From NCBI GenBank assembly GCA_017477935.1, contig JAFVIC010000101.1, forward strand, positions 1 to 52,889: DNA of 52,889 nucleotides, in the 5' to 3' direction. The translations under genes and the position numbers were made by a program. Below the pieces are notes generated by a model that was not told where the DNA came from, did no database searches, and worked only from the letters and a program-made list of their open reading frames with translations. The stretch comes from Akkermansia sp. GTDB taxonomy: Bacteria > Verrucomicrobiota > Verrucomicrobiia > Verrucomicrobiales > Akkermansiaceae. Below are positions 19,201 through 27,837 of this stretch, piece after piece; the first letter of the stretch is position 1, and each line of letters opens with the position of its first letter.

Positions 19201-19423
19201 ACCGCTGCTCACAGCTGAAGGCTCCGGAGCCCTTGCCCGCAACGCCATCGGCGTGGTGGTGGTTATCGGCATGAGCGTAGCCACCCTCGTGGGCGTGTTC
19301 TTCATCCCCTGCTCCTTCGTCTTCATCATGAAACTCTTCCGCTCCAAGGTCAGCAAAGCCCACCACGGCCCCGACCCCGATGAGGAGTTCGCCTACGCCA
19401 AACTCGCCGAAAACGAGGACTAA
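16232..19423 (+). CDS. RND efflux pump, AcrB/MexB-type (HAE1)
   Basis: An inner-membrane proton-driven multidrug exporter of 1063 residues, close to AcrB length. The start [22 protein letters not shown] is the usual first transmembrane segment. The proton relay is present in [13 protein letters not shown] (D406, D407) and in [13 protein letters not shown] (K944). Porter-domain features such as [19 protein letters not shown] and FLPSEDQGF are conserved. It is translated just after the fused adaptor. No TolC-type outer-membrane gene is in this cluster, so the third component must come from elsewhere. Substrate cannot be assigned; bile acids, dyes or antibiotics are possible for a gut organism. 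Confidence 0.95.
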   Translation: MSPFFIKHPIIAGVISIVTTMLGVICMLALPISQYPDITPVTIQLSATYPGANAQEVADAVATPIELQLSGIQRMDYMNSTSSNNGSCSLNVIFEPGTDANTNQQLTYMRYSQATSQLPSTVSQMGVTIKQSAGLPLMIYAIDSPEGFFNPIDLTGYAYINLVDPVKRVKGVGDVMVFGGRYAVRIWLDSESMAQKGVTVDQVYNAVYQQNNINPGGSVGAEPMPDGQEFTFTIRNKGRVDSIEEFGDIIILQDRTQAVRLKDIAKIELGSQMYSLAGRVNGQPATCLAIYQAADANALETVSLLRELFAEKEKVMPEGMRGFVSLDTTTTVSDSINEIIHTLFEALVLVALVVFLFLQGWRATLIPLIAVPVSLVTTFCFFPILGFSLNTICLLGMVLAIGLVVDDAIVVVEAVESHMENGMTPRQATFAAMKEVSGPVVAIALVLAAVFLPSVLLPGITGTLFQQFAVTIAVSMLISAFNALTLSPALSALMLKNKKEHKSLLTPFYNGFNKCYDWVADKFAAVCGFLCRKLWISMPLLVGLALLIIPTASRVPGGFLPSEDQGFLIAGVIMKPGSSLQRLTDETVTVEKVLMADPAVDNVVSIIGMNLMIGVQTTNAMTYFVKLKDFADRTPMANGEQPTAADINSRLQGALLMCGADGIVFTAMPPAIPGVGTGNDIAMVLEDREGQGVAVLYEQMKRLEPALEAHPAIAKATDMMLPAVPQKSIAIDKDKCLAQGIDYSGANSLLQCFNGSRFVNYYTQFGQQWQVYMQAAGINRTSTDQIANFYVANNKGESVPLSTLVTIKDIADTEFVQHTNNYNSGKINVVPAKGYSSAQAMAAIDEVFNKVMDKTKFGYSYVDMSFQEKKVQDGLGLGAIFTLSGVFAFLIMAALYEKWTLPLAIFLSVPIAVLGAFFGLWVYGMTLDLYAQIGLVMLVGLAAKNAILIVEFAVLQMERGQSLLDAAVTAARMRLRPILMTSFAFILGCVPLLTAEGSGALARNAIGVVVVIGMSVATLVGVFFIPCSFVFIMKLFRSKVSKAHHGPDPDEEFAYAKLAENED

Positions 19424-19456
19424 AGCGAAGACAACATATTCCCCCCCCTTACCCCC

Positions 19457-19490
19457 GAAGGAGAGCAGCCCGCCTGCTCTCCTTCTTCGC
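19457..19490 (+). terminator. Terminator after the RND operon
   Basis: The stem GAAGGAGAGCAG / CTGCTCTCCTTC with a 5-base loop ends the operon. The T tract is weak. The following 170 bases up to phoB hold no gene that I can see. Confidence 0.6.
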
Positions 19491-19664
19491 GTTGACCGCC
19501 GGCCAAACGGGGGCGCAGGTGAACATTCACTACAACGGCATCATCTCGCAAGAAGTCGGGGTTATTTATTGAGAAAACTTGTTCCCGATTGTTTACAATT
19601 TCCTTTAAAATTTGACCTAATGAACACCCAATCGAGCAATAGGGAACAGAAGTCAGGAAATGTG

Positions 19665-20360
19665 TTATTCCGGTTTTGAGGGTCGGGTGGAGAAGTAGTA
19701 CCCAACCCCGCGTTCGGTTGCAATGTAGTCAGCGTGTTCGCCCAACTTGTGTCGCAGGCGCTTAATGTGAGTATCCAAAGCGCGAGTCTGCGTCGTGTCA
19801 GAATACCCCAGGAGCGTCTGCTGCAATTTGTAGCGGTCCTGCACCTTATCAGGCCGCTCCATCAGGTAAGAAAGGATTTTAAATTCAGCAGAGGTAAGCT
19901 CCAGAGGCTCACCTTCCAGGGCAGCACTCTGATTGGCCTTGTCAACACAGATAGGGCCATGTTTAACAATCAGACGTGTTACACCTGAGTTTGCGCGATG
20001 CAGGAGATTGCGCACGCGAAGCTTCAGCTCTTTGCTGCTGAATGGCTTGGTTATATAATCATCTGCCCCCATATCCAAACACTCCAGCTTGTCTTCCATT
20101 TGGGCACGAGCCGTCAGGAACAACGTCGGGATATTCTTGGTCAGCTCGTGCGATTTCATTGACATGAAAATCTGCACGCCCGACATTCCCGGCAACATCA
20201 TATCCAGAATCACGCAATCCGGCAATTGAGTGCGGATTCGCTCCCATCCCTCCGTACCGTTGTGAACAAGCGTACACTTGCACCCCTCTCGTTCCAGATT
20301 AAAGGCGACCAGCGCGGCGATATCTTCATCGTCTTCTACAATAATGATGTGTGCAGACAT
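19665..20360 (-). CDS. phoB: PhoB-like response regulator
   Basis: This 231-residue OmpR/PhoB-family regulator should activate phosphate-starvation genes. The receiver domain has the acidic pocket EDDED (9-13), phosphoacceptor D53 in VILDMMLPG, and the conserved lysine in ITKPFSSKEL. The C-terminal winged helix (about 130-228) has LTSAEFKILSYLMERP and TRALDTHIKRLRHKLG, with the usual recognition helix region. It lies beside the porin and pstS genes, while its likely sensor phoR is 6 kb away on the other side of the pst operon. A TATACT -10 lies at 20382-20377 on this strand. Confidence 0.9.
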   Translation of the reverse strand: MSAHIIIVEDDEDIAALVAFNLEREGCKCTLVHNGTEGWERIRTQLPDCVILDMMLPGMSGVQIFMSMKSHELTKNIPTLFLTARAQMEDKLECLDMGADDYITKPFSSKELKLRVRNLLHRANSGVTRLIVKHGPICVDKANQSAALEGEPLELTSAEFKILSYLMERPDKVQDRYKLQQTLLGYSDTTQTRALDTHIKRLRHKLGEHADYIATERGVGYYFSTRPSKPE

Positions 20361-20415
20361 GGCTTTTCGTGCGGTTAGTATACACCAAACATCACCTTTT
20401 GGAAAGGGATTTTAT

Positions 20416-20434
20416 GTGTCAAAATAGTCACAAT
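20416..20434. promoter_or_regulatory. Candidate Pho operator, copy 1
   Basis: GTGTCAAAATAGTCACAAT lies between divergent phoB and the porin gene. Nearly the same string occurs between pstC and phoR and again upstream of the PiT gene, which supports a shared regulatory role. It does not have the 11-bp spacing of the classical Escherichia coli PHO box. Confidence 0.5.
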
Positions 20435-20445
20435 TCATGTAGCTA

Positions 20446-20474
20446 TTGACTCACCATAGAGAACTTGATAAATG
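20446..20474 (+). promoter_or_regulatory. Promoter for the porin and pstS
   Basis: TTGACT (20446-20451) and TAAATG (20469-20474) with a 17-base spacer lie 12 bases downstream of Pho operator copy 1. The leader would be about 60 bases. Confidence 0.45.
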
Positions 20475-20539
20475 AAAAAAAATGAGGTTTACTGAATGTG
20501 TCGACCGAAACAGGCGACACCAAACACAACACATACAAC

Positions 20540-21754
20540 ATGAAAAGTAATACCATAATGGCACTGGCCCTCGCCGCAGGAGCTGCACATCTCTCACAAG
20601 CTGCTGATTTCGATCTTGGCGCACACATGAAGGATGCGTTCAAGGTGTTTGATGCCAAGCGAGACAATGCAGAGAATCCCTATCTGCAGGAACTGACGCT
20701 GAAAATGCGAGGTCAGTACCAATGGGGGTATCTCGCCCCCGCTGGTGACGCTGACCGAGTAAAAGGCAATCGCAAGGATAATAACGAATGGCGCAGATTC
20801 CGCCTCGGCGCCCAGGCTAAAGCACTCAACATGTTCACCCTTAAAGGTATCTGGAATATTGGCGGTCTGGATGCCCGTAACAAGTTCAGCGATGGGGTGT
20901 GGGAGCGCTCCCAAACCAAGGGGACGCTGGACGAACTGACCATTTCCACTACACTGGAGCCCGTCACTCTGACTCTGGGTAAACACAAACCGGCTTACAT
21001 GGCAGAGTACCGCACCTCGAGCGCCAAGCTGATAACCTTGGAACGCTCCATGCTGGTCAACCAGTTGAAGGCCGAGAAGCTCTATGGCATTTCCGTGGCA
21101 AGCGCGGATAAAAAAGCCGACTGGAGTTGGAATGCAGGCCTCTGGGTAAATGGTCAACGCGACAACACCTGGCTGGAGCCCGCCCTCAACGGCAACGACA
21201 GCGTAACCCTGGGCATGTCGGTTTCCCGCGCAACCGGCAAAAACAGCCGCCTGCAGCTGGATTATATGCACAGCTTCCACAAAGACGGTGAAACGAACAG
21301 TGGTTCGGAGTATGCCGGCCCGGGCGCTCAGGATGTCGTAGCCCTGAGCTGGGAGGCTAAAAAGGATAAACTGAGTTTCTTGGCAGAATCACTGGCTGGC
21401 TTCAACGTCTACGGTGGAGATAAGGGCGCAGAAAACGTATTTGGCCTTGTGCTGATGCCCAGCTATCGCTTCTCTCCTCACTGGGAAGGCGTTGTGCGTT
21501 ACCAACTGGCAAGTGGCAACAACGCCGTGAAGTGCGATAGCCGCTACTACACCACGAACTCCACTTACTCCGGCACGAGCGACAAATTGCAAGGTCTGTA
21601 CGTAGGTGCAAACTACTATGTGAGCCCCACCGACCCGCACATGATGAAGCTCATGGTTGGTGCTGAATACCTGAACTCCGATGGCTGTGACGTCAACGGC
21701 AACAAGGGTTTCACGGGTTGGCAGTTCTCTTCTGCACTCCGTTTCGACTTCTGA
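20540..21754 (+). CDS. Phosphate-selective porin (OprP/OprO-like)
   Basis: An outer-membrane beta-barrel of 404 residues, expected to let phosphate or polyphosphate into the periplasm. The signal peptide MKSNTIMALALAAGAAHLSQA ends in AXA. The body shows alternating amphipathic strands (RFRLGAQAKALNMFTLKGIW, ITLEPVTLTLGKHKPAYMAEY region) typical of the OprP/OprO family, and it ends in Phe (LRFDF), the usual outer-membrane insertion signal. The ATG at 20540 starts the signal peptide. A GTG 42 bases upstream would add a non-signal extension and is rejected. The pstS gene follows after 38 bases. Confidence 0.8.
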   Translation: MKSNTIMALALAAGAAHLSQAADFDLGAHMKDAFKVFDAKRDNAENPYLQELTLKMRGQYQWGYLAPAGDADRVKGNRKDNNEWRRFRLGAQAKALNMFTLKGIWNIGGLDARNKFSDGVWERSQTKGTLDELTISTTLEPVTLTLGKHKPAYMAEYRTSSAKLITLERSMLVNQLKAEKLYGISVASADKKADWSWNAGLWVNGQRDNTWLEPALNGNDSVTLGMSVSRATGKNSRLQLDYMHSFHKDGETNSGSEYAGPGAQDVVALSWEAKKDKLSFLAESLAGFNVYGGDKGAENVFGLVLMPSYRFSPHWEGVVRYQLASGNNAVKCDSRYYTTNSTYSGTSDKLQGLYVGANYYVSPTDPHMMKLMVGAEYLNSDGCDVNGNKGFTGWQFSSALRFDF

Positions 21755-21792
21755 TGATTAACCTCTAACCACTTCTTACAAAATATACTATC

Positions 21793-22779
21793 ATGTTTAA
21801 GAATCTATTTATAGCCGCTTTGGGGCTGAGCTCTCTTGCTCAGGCCGATATGGTGATTACGGGTGCAGGTGCCTCATTCCCTGCCCCTGTGTACCAACAA
21901 TGGACCTACACCTATTCACAGGAAAACCCGGACACCCGGATTACCTACCAGAGTATGGGCTCCGGTGCCGGTCTGAACCAGATTAAAGCCGGAACGGTTG
22001 ATTTTGCAGGCTCCGACAATCCGCTGACCCTGGAACAGCAGGAAGCAGCCGGTATCGAGCAATATCCCATGCTCGCGGGAGGCGTCGTTGTTATCGTCAA
22101 TCTTCCCGGCGTCAAAAACAACCAACTCAAACTGAGCCGGAATGTTCTTGCCCGTATTTTCCTGGGAGAAATCACCAACTGGAGCGATCCCGCCATTAAG
22201 GCGCTCAACCCGAAGGTGCGTCTTCCCAAGCTGAAAATTACGGTAGTCCGCCGTTCCGATTCCAGCGGCACGTCCTTCATCTTCACCAATTACCTCTCCA
22301 AAATTTCCGAAACCTGGAAGAACAAAGTAGGTCAAGGCTCCTCGGTTAAGTGGCCGGTGGGCATCGGGGGACAGAAGAACCCGGGGGTGTGCAACAATGT
22401 AGCCCGAACTCGTGGTGCCATCGGTTACACGGAATACACCTACGCCGTGCAAGCGGGACTAGCCTGCGCCATGCTGGAAAATGCCAGCGGGAACTACGTA
22501 GCCCCCTCGCAAGCCAGCTTCTCCACCTCCGCCGCAGCAGCAGACTGGCAGAACGCCCCCGGCTTCTACATGGAGCTTACCAACGTGCCGGGCGCTACCA
22601 GTTGGCCTATTACGGGTGTCACCTACATTCTGCTTCGCAAGGATGCGCCTGCTGAGAAAAAAGCAGCCCTGCGCGACTACTTCATGTGGTGCTACACTAA
22701 GGGGGCAGCCAATGCCATCAAGCTCAATTATGTAGCACTGCCCGATTCTGTGGTAAAGCTTATTGCTCCCAATCTTTAA
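21793..22779 (+). CDS. pstS: Phosphate-binding protein PstS
   Basis: The periplasmic phosphate receptor of the Pst ABC importer (328 aa with a short signal peptide ending SLAQA). Recognisable blocks are ITGAGASFPAPVYQQW, YQSMGSGAG, DFAGSDNPL, FLGEITNWSDP and the phosphate-loop segment RRSDSSGTSF, followed by GAIGYTEYTYA. It is unlinked from pstCAB, which lie downstream on the opposite strand, and instead follows the porin. This pairing suggests that outer-membrane entry and periplasmic capture are made together. Confidence 0.95.
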   Translation: MFKNLFIAALGLSSLAQADMVITGAGASFPAPVYQQWTYTYSQENPDTRITYQSMGSGAGLNQIKAGTVDFAGSDNPLTLEQQEAAGIEQYPMLAGGVVVIVNLPGVKNNQLKLSRNVLARIFLGEITNWSDPAIKALNPKVRLPKLKITVVRRSDSSGTSFIFTNYLSKISETWKNKVGQGSSVKWPVGIGGQKNPGVCNNVARTRGAIGYTEYTYAVQAGLACAMLENASGNYVAPSQASFSTSAAAADWQNAPGFYMELTNVPGATSWPITGVTYILLRKDAPAEKKAALRDYFMWCYTKGAANAIKLNYVALPDSVVKLIAPNL

Positions 22780-22803
22780 CCCACACTAAAAAACAACGCC
22801 CCT

Positions 22804-22840
22804 CCCCCCCCCCCCGCAGACCCTGAGTCTACGGGGGGGG
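22804..22840 (+). terminator. Hairpin after pstS with poly-C/poly-G stem
   Basis: Twelve consecutive C then GCAGAC pair with GTCTACG and eight G around a CCTGA loop, with one mismatch. There is little T tract. The homopolymer length may be imprecise in the assembly. Confidence 0.5.
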
Positions 22841-23017
22841 TTGCTGCCGCTCCGGCTCCCTTTCGCCAGCCGCTCGGGTTAAATCTTGCCGGTCAACAAG
22901 GTTAAATCAGCCTTGCAGGCTACGCCCGCCCAATTCTCATGGGAAGACCTGATGGCAGGCCAAAGGAAGCACTCTGAGATACATCCGCCACGCATAAGAA
23001 ACCGCTCAGGCGCGAAA

Positions 23018-23061
23018 TAACACAAAGCCACCCGGGGAAGCAGCCGGGCGGCTTTGTGTTA
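23018..23061 (-). terminator. Hairpin after phoU
   Basis: The stem TAACACAAAGCCACCCGG pairs with CCGGGCGGCTTTGTGTTA with a single mismatch. It sits 30 bases beyond the phoU stop codon on its own strand. Confidence 0.65.
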
Positions 23062-23091
23062 CCCGCAAAAGAGCGGGATTTTAAACTCATC

Positions 23092-23760
23092 TCATCTGCC
23101 GCAGGACTTATGGCGTATAATACAGCCTGTGCTCAGGTAGATAATCTGCTGGCATATATCGGTAGCCAAATCCGCTATGCGCTCCAGATCACGAGCAAGT
23201 CCAATGCAATCGATATAGTATTCAGCAGCTGCGGGGCACAGCGCACACGCAGCACGAGCATGAGCACGATGCTCACTGCGCATTGCATCTACCACGTCGT
23301 CGCGCTCAATTACCTTGTGAGCCAGAGAAATATCTGACGACTCGATGACCTGTAACGTATCGTGCAGCATTTCGAGCACCAGCTGTTCCATGGGCTCGAA
23401 ATCAAACATCTCCTGCCCCGGTATCTCCTGCAGCTGCGCAATATGCAACGCGCGCTCAGCCGTATGACAGGCAAAATCAGCCATACGCTCCAGAGAGGCG
23501 TTTATTTTAATGCAAGACACAACCGTCCGCAAATCACCGGCTACGGGTTGATACAGAGCAAGCACCTTCAAGCATTCCTCTTCCATGCGTATTTCCTCGC
23601 GGTCGATGACTTCATCGTAAGACATAATGCTGCGAGCCAGCTCGACATCGCCGTTCTGAAAGGCCTTGTTGGCCTGCTCTATGGTTTGCTCTACTACGGC
23701 GCCTTGGGCGCAGAGCTGGCGGCGCAGATTGGTAAGTTCAGTAATAAAATGATTGTTCAT
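23092..23760 (-). CDS. phoU: Phosphate transport regulator PhoU
   Basis: A 222-residue all-helical cytoplasmic protein that links Pst transport state to PhoR and represses the Pho regulon when phosphate is plentiful. It has the two three-helix PhoU repeats with their acidic metal-binding motifs, DREEIRMEEECLKVLALYQP in the first and an ERDDVVDAMRSEH counterpart in the second. The gene is last in pstC-pstA-pstB-phoU, 21 bases after pstB, which is the standard order. Length is normal for the family. Confidence 0.93.
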   Translation of the reverse strand: MNNHFITELTNLRRQLCAQGAVVEQTIEQANKAFQNGDVELARSIMSYDEVIDREEIRMEEECLKVLALYQPVAGDLRTVVSCIKINASLERMADFACHTAERALHIAQLQEIPGQEMFDFEPMEQLVLEMLHDTLQVIESSDISLAHKVIERDDVVDAMRSEHRAHARAACALCPAAAEYYIDCIGLARDLERIADLATDICQQIIYLSTGCIIRHKSCGR

Positions 23761-23781
23761 GATGTTGAAGCGGGTATAAGG

Positions 23782-24543
23782 TTAACCGAAACGACCGGTA
23801 ATATAGTCTTCTGTCTGTTTATGTGTGGGATTCGTGAAGATTTTGGTAGTATCATCAACTTCCACGATACGGCCTTTGTAGAAAAATGCCGTGCGGTCGG
23901 AGATACGAGAGGCCTGCTGCATGTTATGAGTCACAATAACGATGGTGTATTTCTGCTTCAGTTCCAGCACAAGCTCCTCAATGCGCAAGGTTGCTACCGG
24001 GTCAATGGCGCTGGTGGGTTCATCCATCAGGAGCACTTCCGGCTCAGCGGCCAAAGCACGAGCAATACACAAGCGCTGCTGCTGACCACCGGAAAGAGCC
24101 ATACCGCTGGATTTGAGCTTATCTTTCACTTCATCCCACAACGAAGCCCCTCGCAGCGCGGCTTCTACGCGGTCGCCCATCTCGCTGCGACTAAGTCTGT
24201 AGTGTAATTTCAACGGATATGCCACATTATCAGCTATACTCATAGGGAACGGCGTGGGTTTCTGGAAAATCATACCTACTCGGTGACGTAATTTCAGCAG
24301 ATCAACATCCGGCGTTAATATATTCTTGCCATCCAGCAGTACCTCACCTGTGGCATATTGGTTGCGATGAAGCTCAAATATGCGATTATAGATGCGCAAG
24401 TGAGTGGATTTTCCACAACCGCTTGGTCCGATAACGGCCGTTATTTTGTTGGCATGTATGTCCAGGTTATTATCGAAAAGCGCCTGGTTATTCCCGTAGA
24501 AGAAGTTGAGGTTACGGGCCGATATTTTAATGTTGGTTTTCAT
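23782..24543 (-). CDS. pstB: Phosphate ABC transporter ATPase PstB
   Basis: The ATP-hydrolysing subunit of the phosphate importer (253 aa). Walker A is GPSGCGKST, the ABC signature is [16 protein letters not shown], Walker B is [12 protein letters not shown] and the switch histidine lies in VTHNM. The residues after Walker A ([11 protein letters not shown]) differ from the common LLRCLNRMND of PstB but keep the same helix. Its first 17 bases overlap the end of pstA, so translation is probably coupled. Confidence 0.95.
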   Translation of the reverse strand: MKTNIKISARNLNFFYGNNQALFDNNLDIHANKITAVIGPSGCGKSTHLRIYNRIFELHRNQYATGEVLLDGKNILTPDVDLLKLRHRVGMIFQKPTPFPMSIADNVAYPLKLHYRLSRSEMGDRVEAALRGASLWDEVKDKLKSSGMALSGGQQQRLCIARALAAEPEVLLMDEPTSAIDPVATLRIEELVLELKQKYTIVIVTHNMQQASRISDRTAFFYKGRIVEVDDTTKIFTNPTHKQTEDYITGRFG

Positions 24544-25378
24544 GAAATAAACAACGGGTTACAATATTGATAATCAGTATAAAGCCGGCCATAACCAGAG
24601 CAGCGCCCCACCCCATGGCATGCATGCTTTCAAAAGGAGAATTCGTCGTGTATTCAGTAATAAGTACCGGAGCACTAGCCGTAGGCTCGCTGAAGAAAGA
24701 ACCCGGCCACGTATCTGCAAATAATGCCGTGAACAACAAGGGAGCAGTCTCGCCACTGACTCGCGCCAGCGAAAGCAGAATGCCGGTAGCAAGTCCATTG
24801 CGAGCACTACGAGCAACGATATCCAACGTCGTACGCATACGGCTCATCCCCAATGCCAAGGCAGACTCTCTCAGTGTATCCGGAACCATAAGCAGCACGT
24901 CCTCCGTTATGCGCATAATCACAGGAAACATAATGATAGCCAGCGCAATTGTACCCGCCATACCGGAGAAATTCCCCGAGGGAATGACAATCAACGCATA
25001 AACGAACAGACCTATCAGAATGGAAGGCACGCCCATCATCACATTTGCGCAGAAGCGTAACATATCTGCAAACTTGCTATTCTTACCGAATTCGGCCAGG
25101 TATATACCACCGGCCAACGCCGGAGGAACAGCCATCACCGTTGCGCCTATAGTCATGATGAGAGTGCCGAGCAAGGCGTTCGCCACACCGGCACCGGGCT
25201 CACCATGCGGCTTGGAAGGAGAAGTAATGAACTCCCAATTAATGACAGGAGCACCATTGCAAATAACAGTATAGAGAATCCATCCCATCCCACCTAAGGC
25301 GATGCAAATGGAAGCCACGGCCAGCAAATTGAGCAATTGATTAGCCGCCTTGCGATAAATAACAGGTCGAGGTGTCAT
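24527..25378 (-). CDS. pstA: Phosphate ABC permease PstA
   Basis: An inner-membrane permease subunit of 283 residues with about six transmembrane helices. The EAA loop that contacts PstB is seen as [22 protein letters not shown]. The glycine-rich [18 protein letters not shown] stretch and the [13 protein letters not shown] helix are typical of PstA. It pairs with PstC to form the channel and follows it after 12 bases. Confidence 0.94.
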   Translation of the reverse strand: MTPRPVIYRKAANQLLNLLAVASICIALGGMGWILYTVICNGAPVINWEFITSPSKPHGEPGAGVANALLGTLIMTIGATVMAVPPALAGGIYLAEFGKNSKFADMLRFCANVMMGVPSILIGLFVYALIVIPSGNFSGMAGTIALAIIMFPVIMRITEDVLLMVPDTLRESALALGMSRMRTTLDIVARSARNGLATGILLSLARVSGETAPLLFTALFADTWPGSFFSEPTASAPVLITEYTTNSPFESMHAMGWGAALVMAGFILIINIVTRCLFHENQH

Positions 25379-25390
25379 ATTCTTAAATGT

Positions 25391-26323
25391 TTAATGTTTT
25401 TCTCCACGTTTGGAGGCTGTAAGGCTCAAATAATAGCGCGTAATAAGTTGTATACCGAAACTCAGCAGCAGCAGCACCAATCCCAGCGCAAACAACGCGC
25501 TTTGCTGCAATCCGGTAGCTTCCGCAAAATTATTGGCAAGAGTCGCCGCAATCGTCGTACCGCAGGAATATAGACCCGCAGGATTTTCCATCAGGTTCCC
25601 AATCACAAAGAGCACAGCCATGGTCTCGCCCAACGCTCGCCCCATGCCAATGAAGATTCCGCCAATAATGCCGCGAATACCGTAGCGAACCACGACATCA
25701 CGGGTAACTTCCAGCCGAGTACACCCTAAGCCATAGGCGGACTCACGCAGCATTGGCGGAGTCATGCGGAATACATCGCGCATCACAGCGCACATGTAGG
25801 GCAAGACCATAAGTGCCAGAATCACCCCGGCACTCAAGAAGCCGAACCCACAGCCAAAGCCATCCTCACCCAGCAACCAAGCCCCACCCGGCAGATAAAT
25901 CAGCCCCAAGGTTTCAGAGAGGAATGGTTGCACATAGTCCTGCATAAGCGGCACGAGTACAAAAAGCCCCCACATACCATAGATAACTGACGGAATTGCT
26001 GCCAGCAAATCCACACAATGACTTAGCGGACGGTTCAGCCAATCGGGCGTTTCCGTGATAAGCAAAGCCACGGCAAATGAAAGAGGTACAGCCAGCAGCA
26101 GAGAAATCAAAGTGGTAAGCAATGTGCCCAGCAAGTGAGGCAAAGCGCCGTAATCATCTACAGCAGGGTCCCAATTGCTCCCCCAAAGGAATGGCAAACC
26201 AAAGTGTTGCCAGGCATCTGCCGAATGAATGCAGAGCTGACCAAATATACCTGCGATAAGCAGTAGAGCCAATACTGCTCCGGCCTGGCAGATGGTGCGG
26301 AATAAGGTATCTGTATGTTGCAT
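25391..26323 (-). CDS. pstC: Phosphate ABC permease PstC
   Basis: The first gene of the pst operon encodes a 310-residue permease with six or so transmembrane helices. PstC features include the WDPAVDDYGALPHLLGTLLTT segment, the VPLSFAVALLITE helix, AAIPSVIYGMWGLFVLVP and the EAA loop PPMLRESAYGLGCTRLEVTRDVV. The start at 26323 lies about 80 bases from the Pho operator copy 2 that it shares with divergent phoR. Confidence 0.94.
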   Translation of the reverse strand: MQHTDTLFRTICQAGAVLALLLIAGIFGQLCIHSADAWQHFGLPFLWGSNWDPAVDDYGALPHLLGTLLTTLISLLLAVPLSFAVALLITETPDWLNRPLSHCVDLLAAIPSVIYGMWGLFVLVPLMQDYVQPFLSETLGLIYLPGGAWLLGEDGFGCGFGFLSAGVILALMVLPYMCAVMRDVFRMTPPMLRESAYGLGCTRLEVTRDVVVRYGIRGIIGGIFIGMGRALGETMAVLFVIGNLMENPAGLYSCGTTIAATLANNFAEATGLQQSALFALGLVLLLLSFGIQLITRYYLSLTASKRGEKH

Positions 26324-26402
26324 GGTTTGTGTTGCTCATACTAAAACACATTTGTATCCGATTGCGCAAGAATTGTTCCGTGAGTTAAAAGCCACCTCAT
26401 GT

Positions 26403-26421
26403 GTGTCAAAAAAAACACAAT
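26403..26421. promoter_or_regulatory. Candidate Pho operator, copy 2
   Basis: GTGTCAAAAAAAACACAAT matches copy 1 at 15 of 19 positions and lies between divergent pstC and phoR. Confidence 0.5.
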
Positions 26422-26445
26422 CCCCTCGCGCATGATGTATTTTGC

Positions 26446-26474
26446 TTTTCTACGGCGTTTTTTTCTGCTACAGT
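26446..26474 (+). promoter_or_regulatory. Weak promoter for phoR, leaderless geometry
   Basis: TTTTCT and TACAGT (26469-26474) are 17 bases apart. Six bases separate the -10 from the ATG, so the mRNA should begin at the start codon. Confidence 0.4.
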
Positions 26475-26480
26475 AGCGTC

Positions 26481-27674
26481 ATGTTAAGCTGGGACGTTGT
26501 GCTGGGCCTCACCATTTTGTCTTTTGCCCTACCGTTTATATTTCTGAGCTGTAGGATAAAAAGCACCCGCTATCGTGCTCAAATCGTACAGCACGAAGCC
26601 AAACATCTGCGTGCTATGCTGGGGGAGCTGGAGGATCGTGTTCGCCGCGACCAAACGCTGTTTTTGGAAGCGTTGGGCGTGCCATTTCTGTTGATACGCT
26701 CCTCTGGACGCGTCGTCATGGCCAACAAAAAGGCAACCGAGCTCGTGGGGCAGAATACACTCGTCCATACCAATCTGTTGAGAATGTTACCGGATAGCGA
26801 ATTAAAAAACTTCTTGCAACAGGTATGCGCCAGCACTGCCCCGATTCGCCAAAATGTTTCAGTACGCCGAGGGAAAGAACAACGAATATACCGGGCAAAA
26901 GCTAAACCGTTGGAAAATCGGGAGCGTCACATCGGCATCGTGTTCCTGGATATCACCGAAGAACAACGAACCCAGATTATACGCAGGGATTTCGTGGCCA
27001 ATGCGTCCCACGAGCTACGAACCCCACTTACCCTTATTATGGGGTATCTTGATACCCTGCTCGATGAGCCTGAGACAGCAGAAGATGCCGTGATACGCCA
27101 ACGTTCACTTGGCATCATGAAGCGCAATGCCGACCGCATGACTCGCCTCATATCCGACATGCTGACTCTTTCACGCGTCGATTCCCCGGACTCGAGCTAT
27201 TTAAAAAACGAAAACTTCAATCTGCAACAACTGGCAGAAGATGTTTGCCTGCGCTTAAAATCAATGATTGATGAGCAGCAGGCCACCGTATCAATCGACA
27301 TTTCTCCACAACCTTTTGACATGCTGGGTGATAGTTTCTACTGGTCTCAGGTTATCTTCAATCTGATGGAAAACGCCTTAAAGAACAACCCCGCACCCGG
27401 GCTGCACGTTACGTTGATGGCGAAAATAGAGAATAACGATACCCGCTCCATCAAAGTGATAGACAACGGCATTGGAATTTCCCCGGAGGCCATACCCTAC
27501 ATCTTTAATCGTTTCTATCGGGCAGATGCAACAGGTAAAGTTAAAGGCACCGGCCTCGGGCTCGCGATTGTACGCCATGCTGTAGAAGCACACGGCGGTA
27601 CCATTTCCGTAGAAAGCACACCGGGACACAGCACAACATTTACCATCCTTCTGCCCACATTATCCGCAGTGTGA
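26481..27674 (+). CDS. phoR: PhoR-like sensor histidine kinase
   Basis: A 397-residue membrane kinase that probably phosphorylates PhoB. One N-terminal transmembrane helix (WDVVLGLTILSFALPFIF) is followed by a PAS domain (about 55-165, FLLIRSSGRVVMANKKATEL). The HisKA domain has phosphoacceptor H177 in ASHELRTPLTL, and the ATPase domain has N box LMENALKNN, G1 VIDNGIGIS and G2 GTGLGLAIV. No periplasmic sensor domain is present, as is usual for PhoR, which senses through Pst and PhoU. The ATG at 26481 is preferred over an upstream TTG, because the TTG would lie within the promoter. Confidence 0.9.
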   Translation: MLSWDVVLGLTILSFALPFIFLSCRIKSTRYRAQIVQHEAKHLRAMLGELEDRVRRDQTLFLEALGVPFLLIRSSGRVVMANKKATELVGQNTLVHTNLLRMLPDSELKNFLQQVCASTAPIRQNVSVRRGKEQRIYRAKAKPLENRERHIGIVFLDITEEQRTQIIRRDFVANASHELRTPLTLIMGYLDTLLDEPETAEDAVIRQRSLGIMKRNADRMTRLISDMLTLSRVDSPDSSYLKNENFNLQQLAEDVCLRLKSMIDEQQATVSIDISPQPFDMLGDSFYWSQVIFNLMENALKNNPAPGLHVTLMAKIENNDTRSIKVIDNGIGISPEAIPYIFNRFYRADATGKVKGTGLGLAIVRHAVEAHGGTISVESTPGHSTTFTILLPTLSAV

Positions 27675-27749
27675 CAACATCTTAGTATGTAGTAGAGGGC
27701 CCTTCAGTCCCACACGGAGCCACCCTATTTTGCTGTATTGCGCTACTTT

Positions 27750-27768
27750 GTGACGAAAAAGCCACAAA
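27750..27768. promoter_or_regulatory. Candidate Pho operator, copy 3
   Basis: GTGACGAAAAAGCCACAAA lies upstream of the PiT gene. With one base on each side it forms the symmetric CTTTGTG...CACAAAG. It matches the other copies in the GTG, A-tract and CACAA blocks. Confidence 0.45.
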
Positions 27769-27837
27769 GCGTGTGGCGAAGGCTTCACACAGAAAAGCGT
27801 GCATGCGGTGGGCGCTACATGGTAGGATATGGGGCGT

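Larger units (their letters stand above)
22780..23091. other. 312-base gap between convergent pstS and phoU
   Basis: The gap holds a C-rich hairpin just after pstS and a long hairpin just after phoU. Between them (22843-23017) I see no open frame with a plausible start, no tRNA and no clear RNA motif. Confidence 0.6.

Noticed and set aside
17351..19366. 671-codon open frame antisense to the RND pump
   Set aside because: Composition is dominated by H, G and E from the complement of the pump codons. No start signals or homology.
22804..22815. Poly-C tract as a phase-variation switch
   Set aside because: It lies outside any reading frame and forms one arm of a terminator-like hairpin after pstS.
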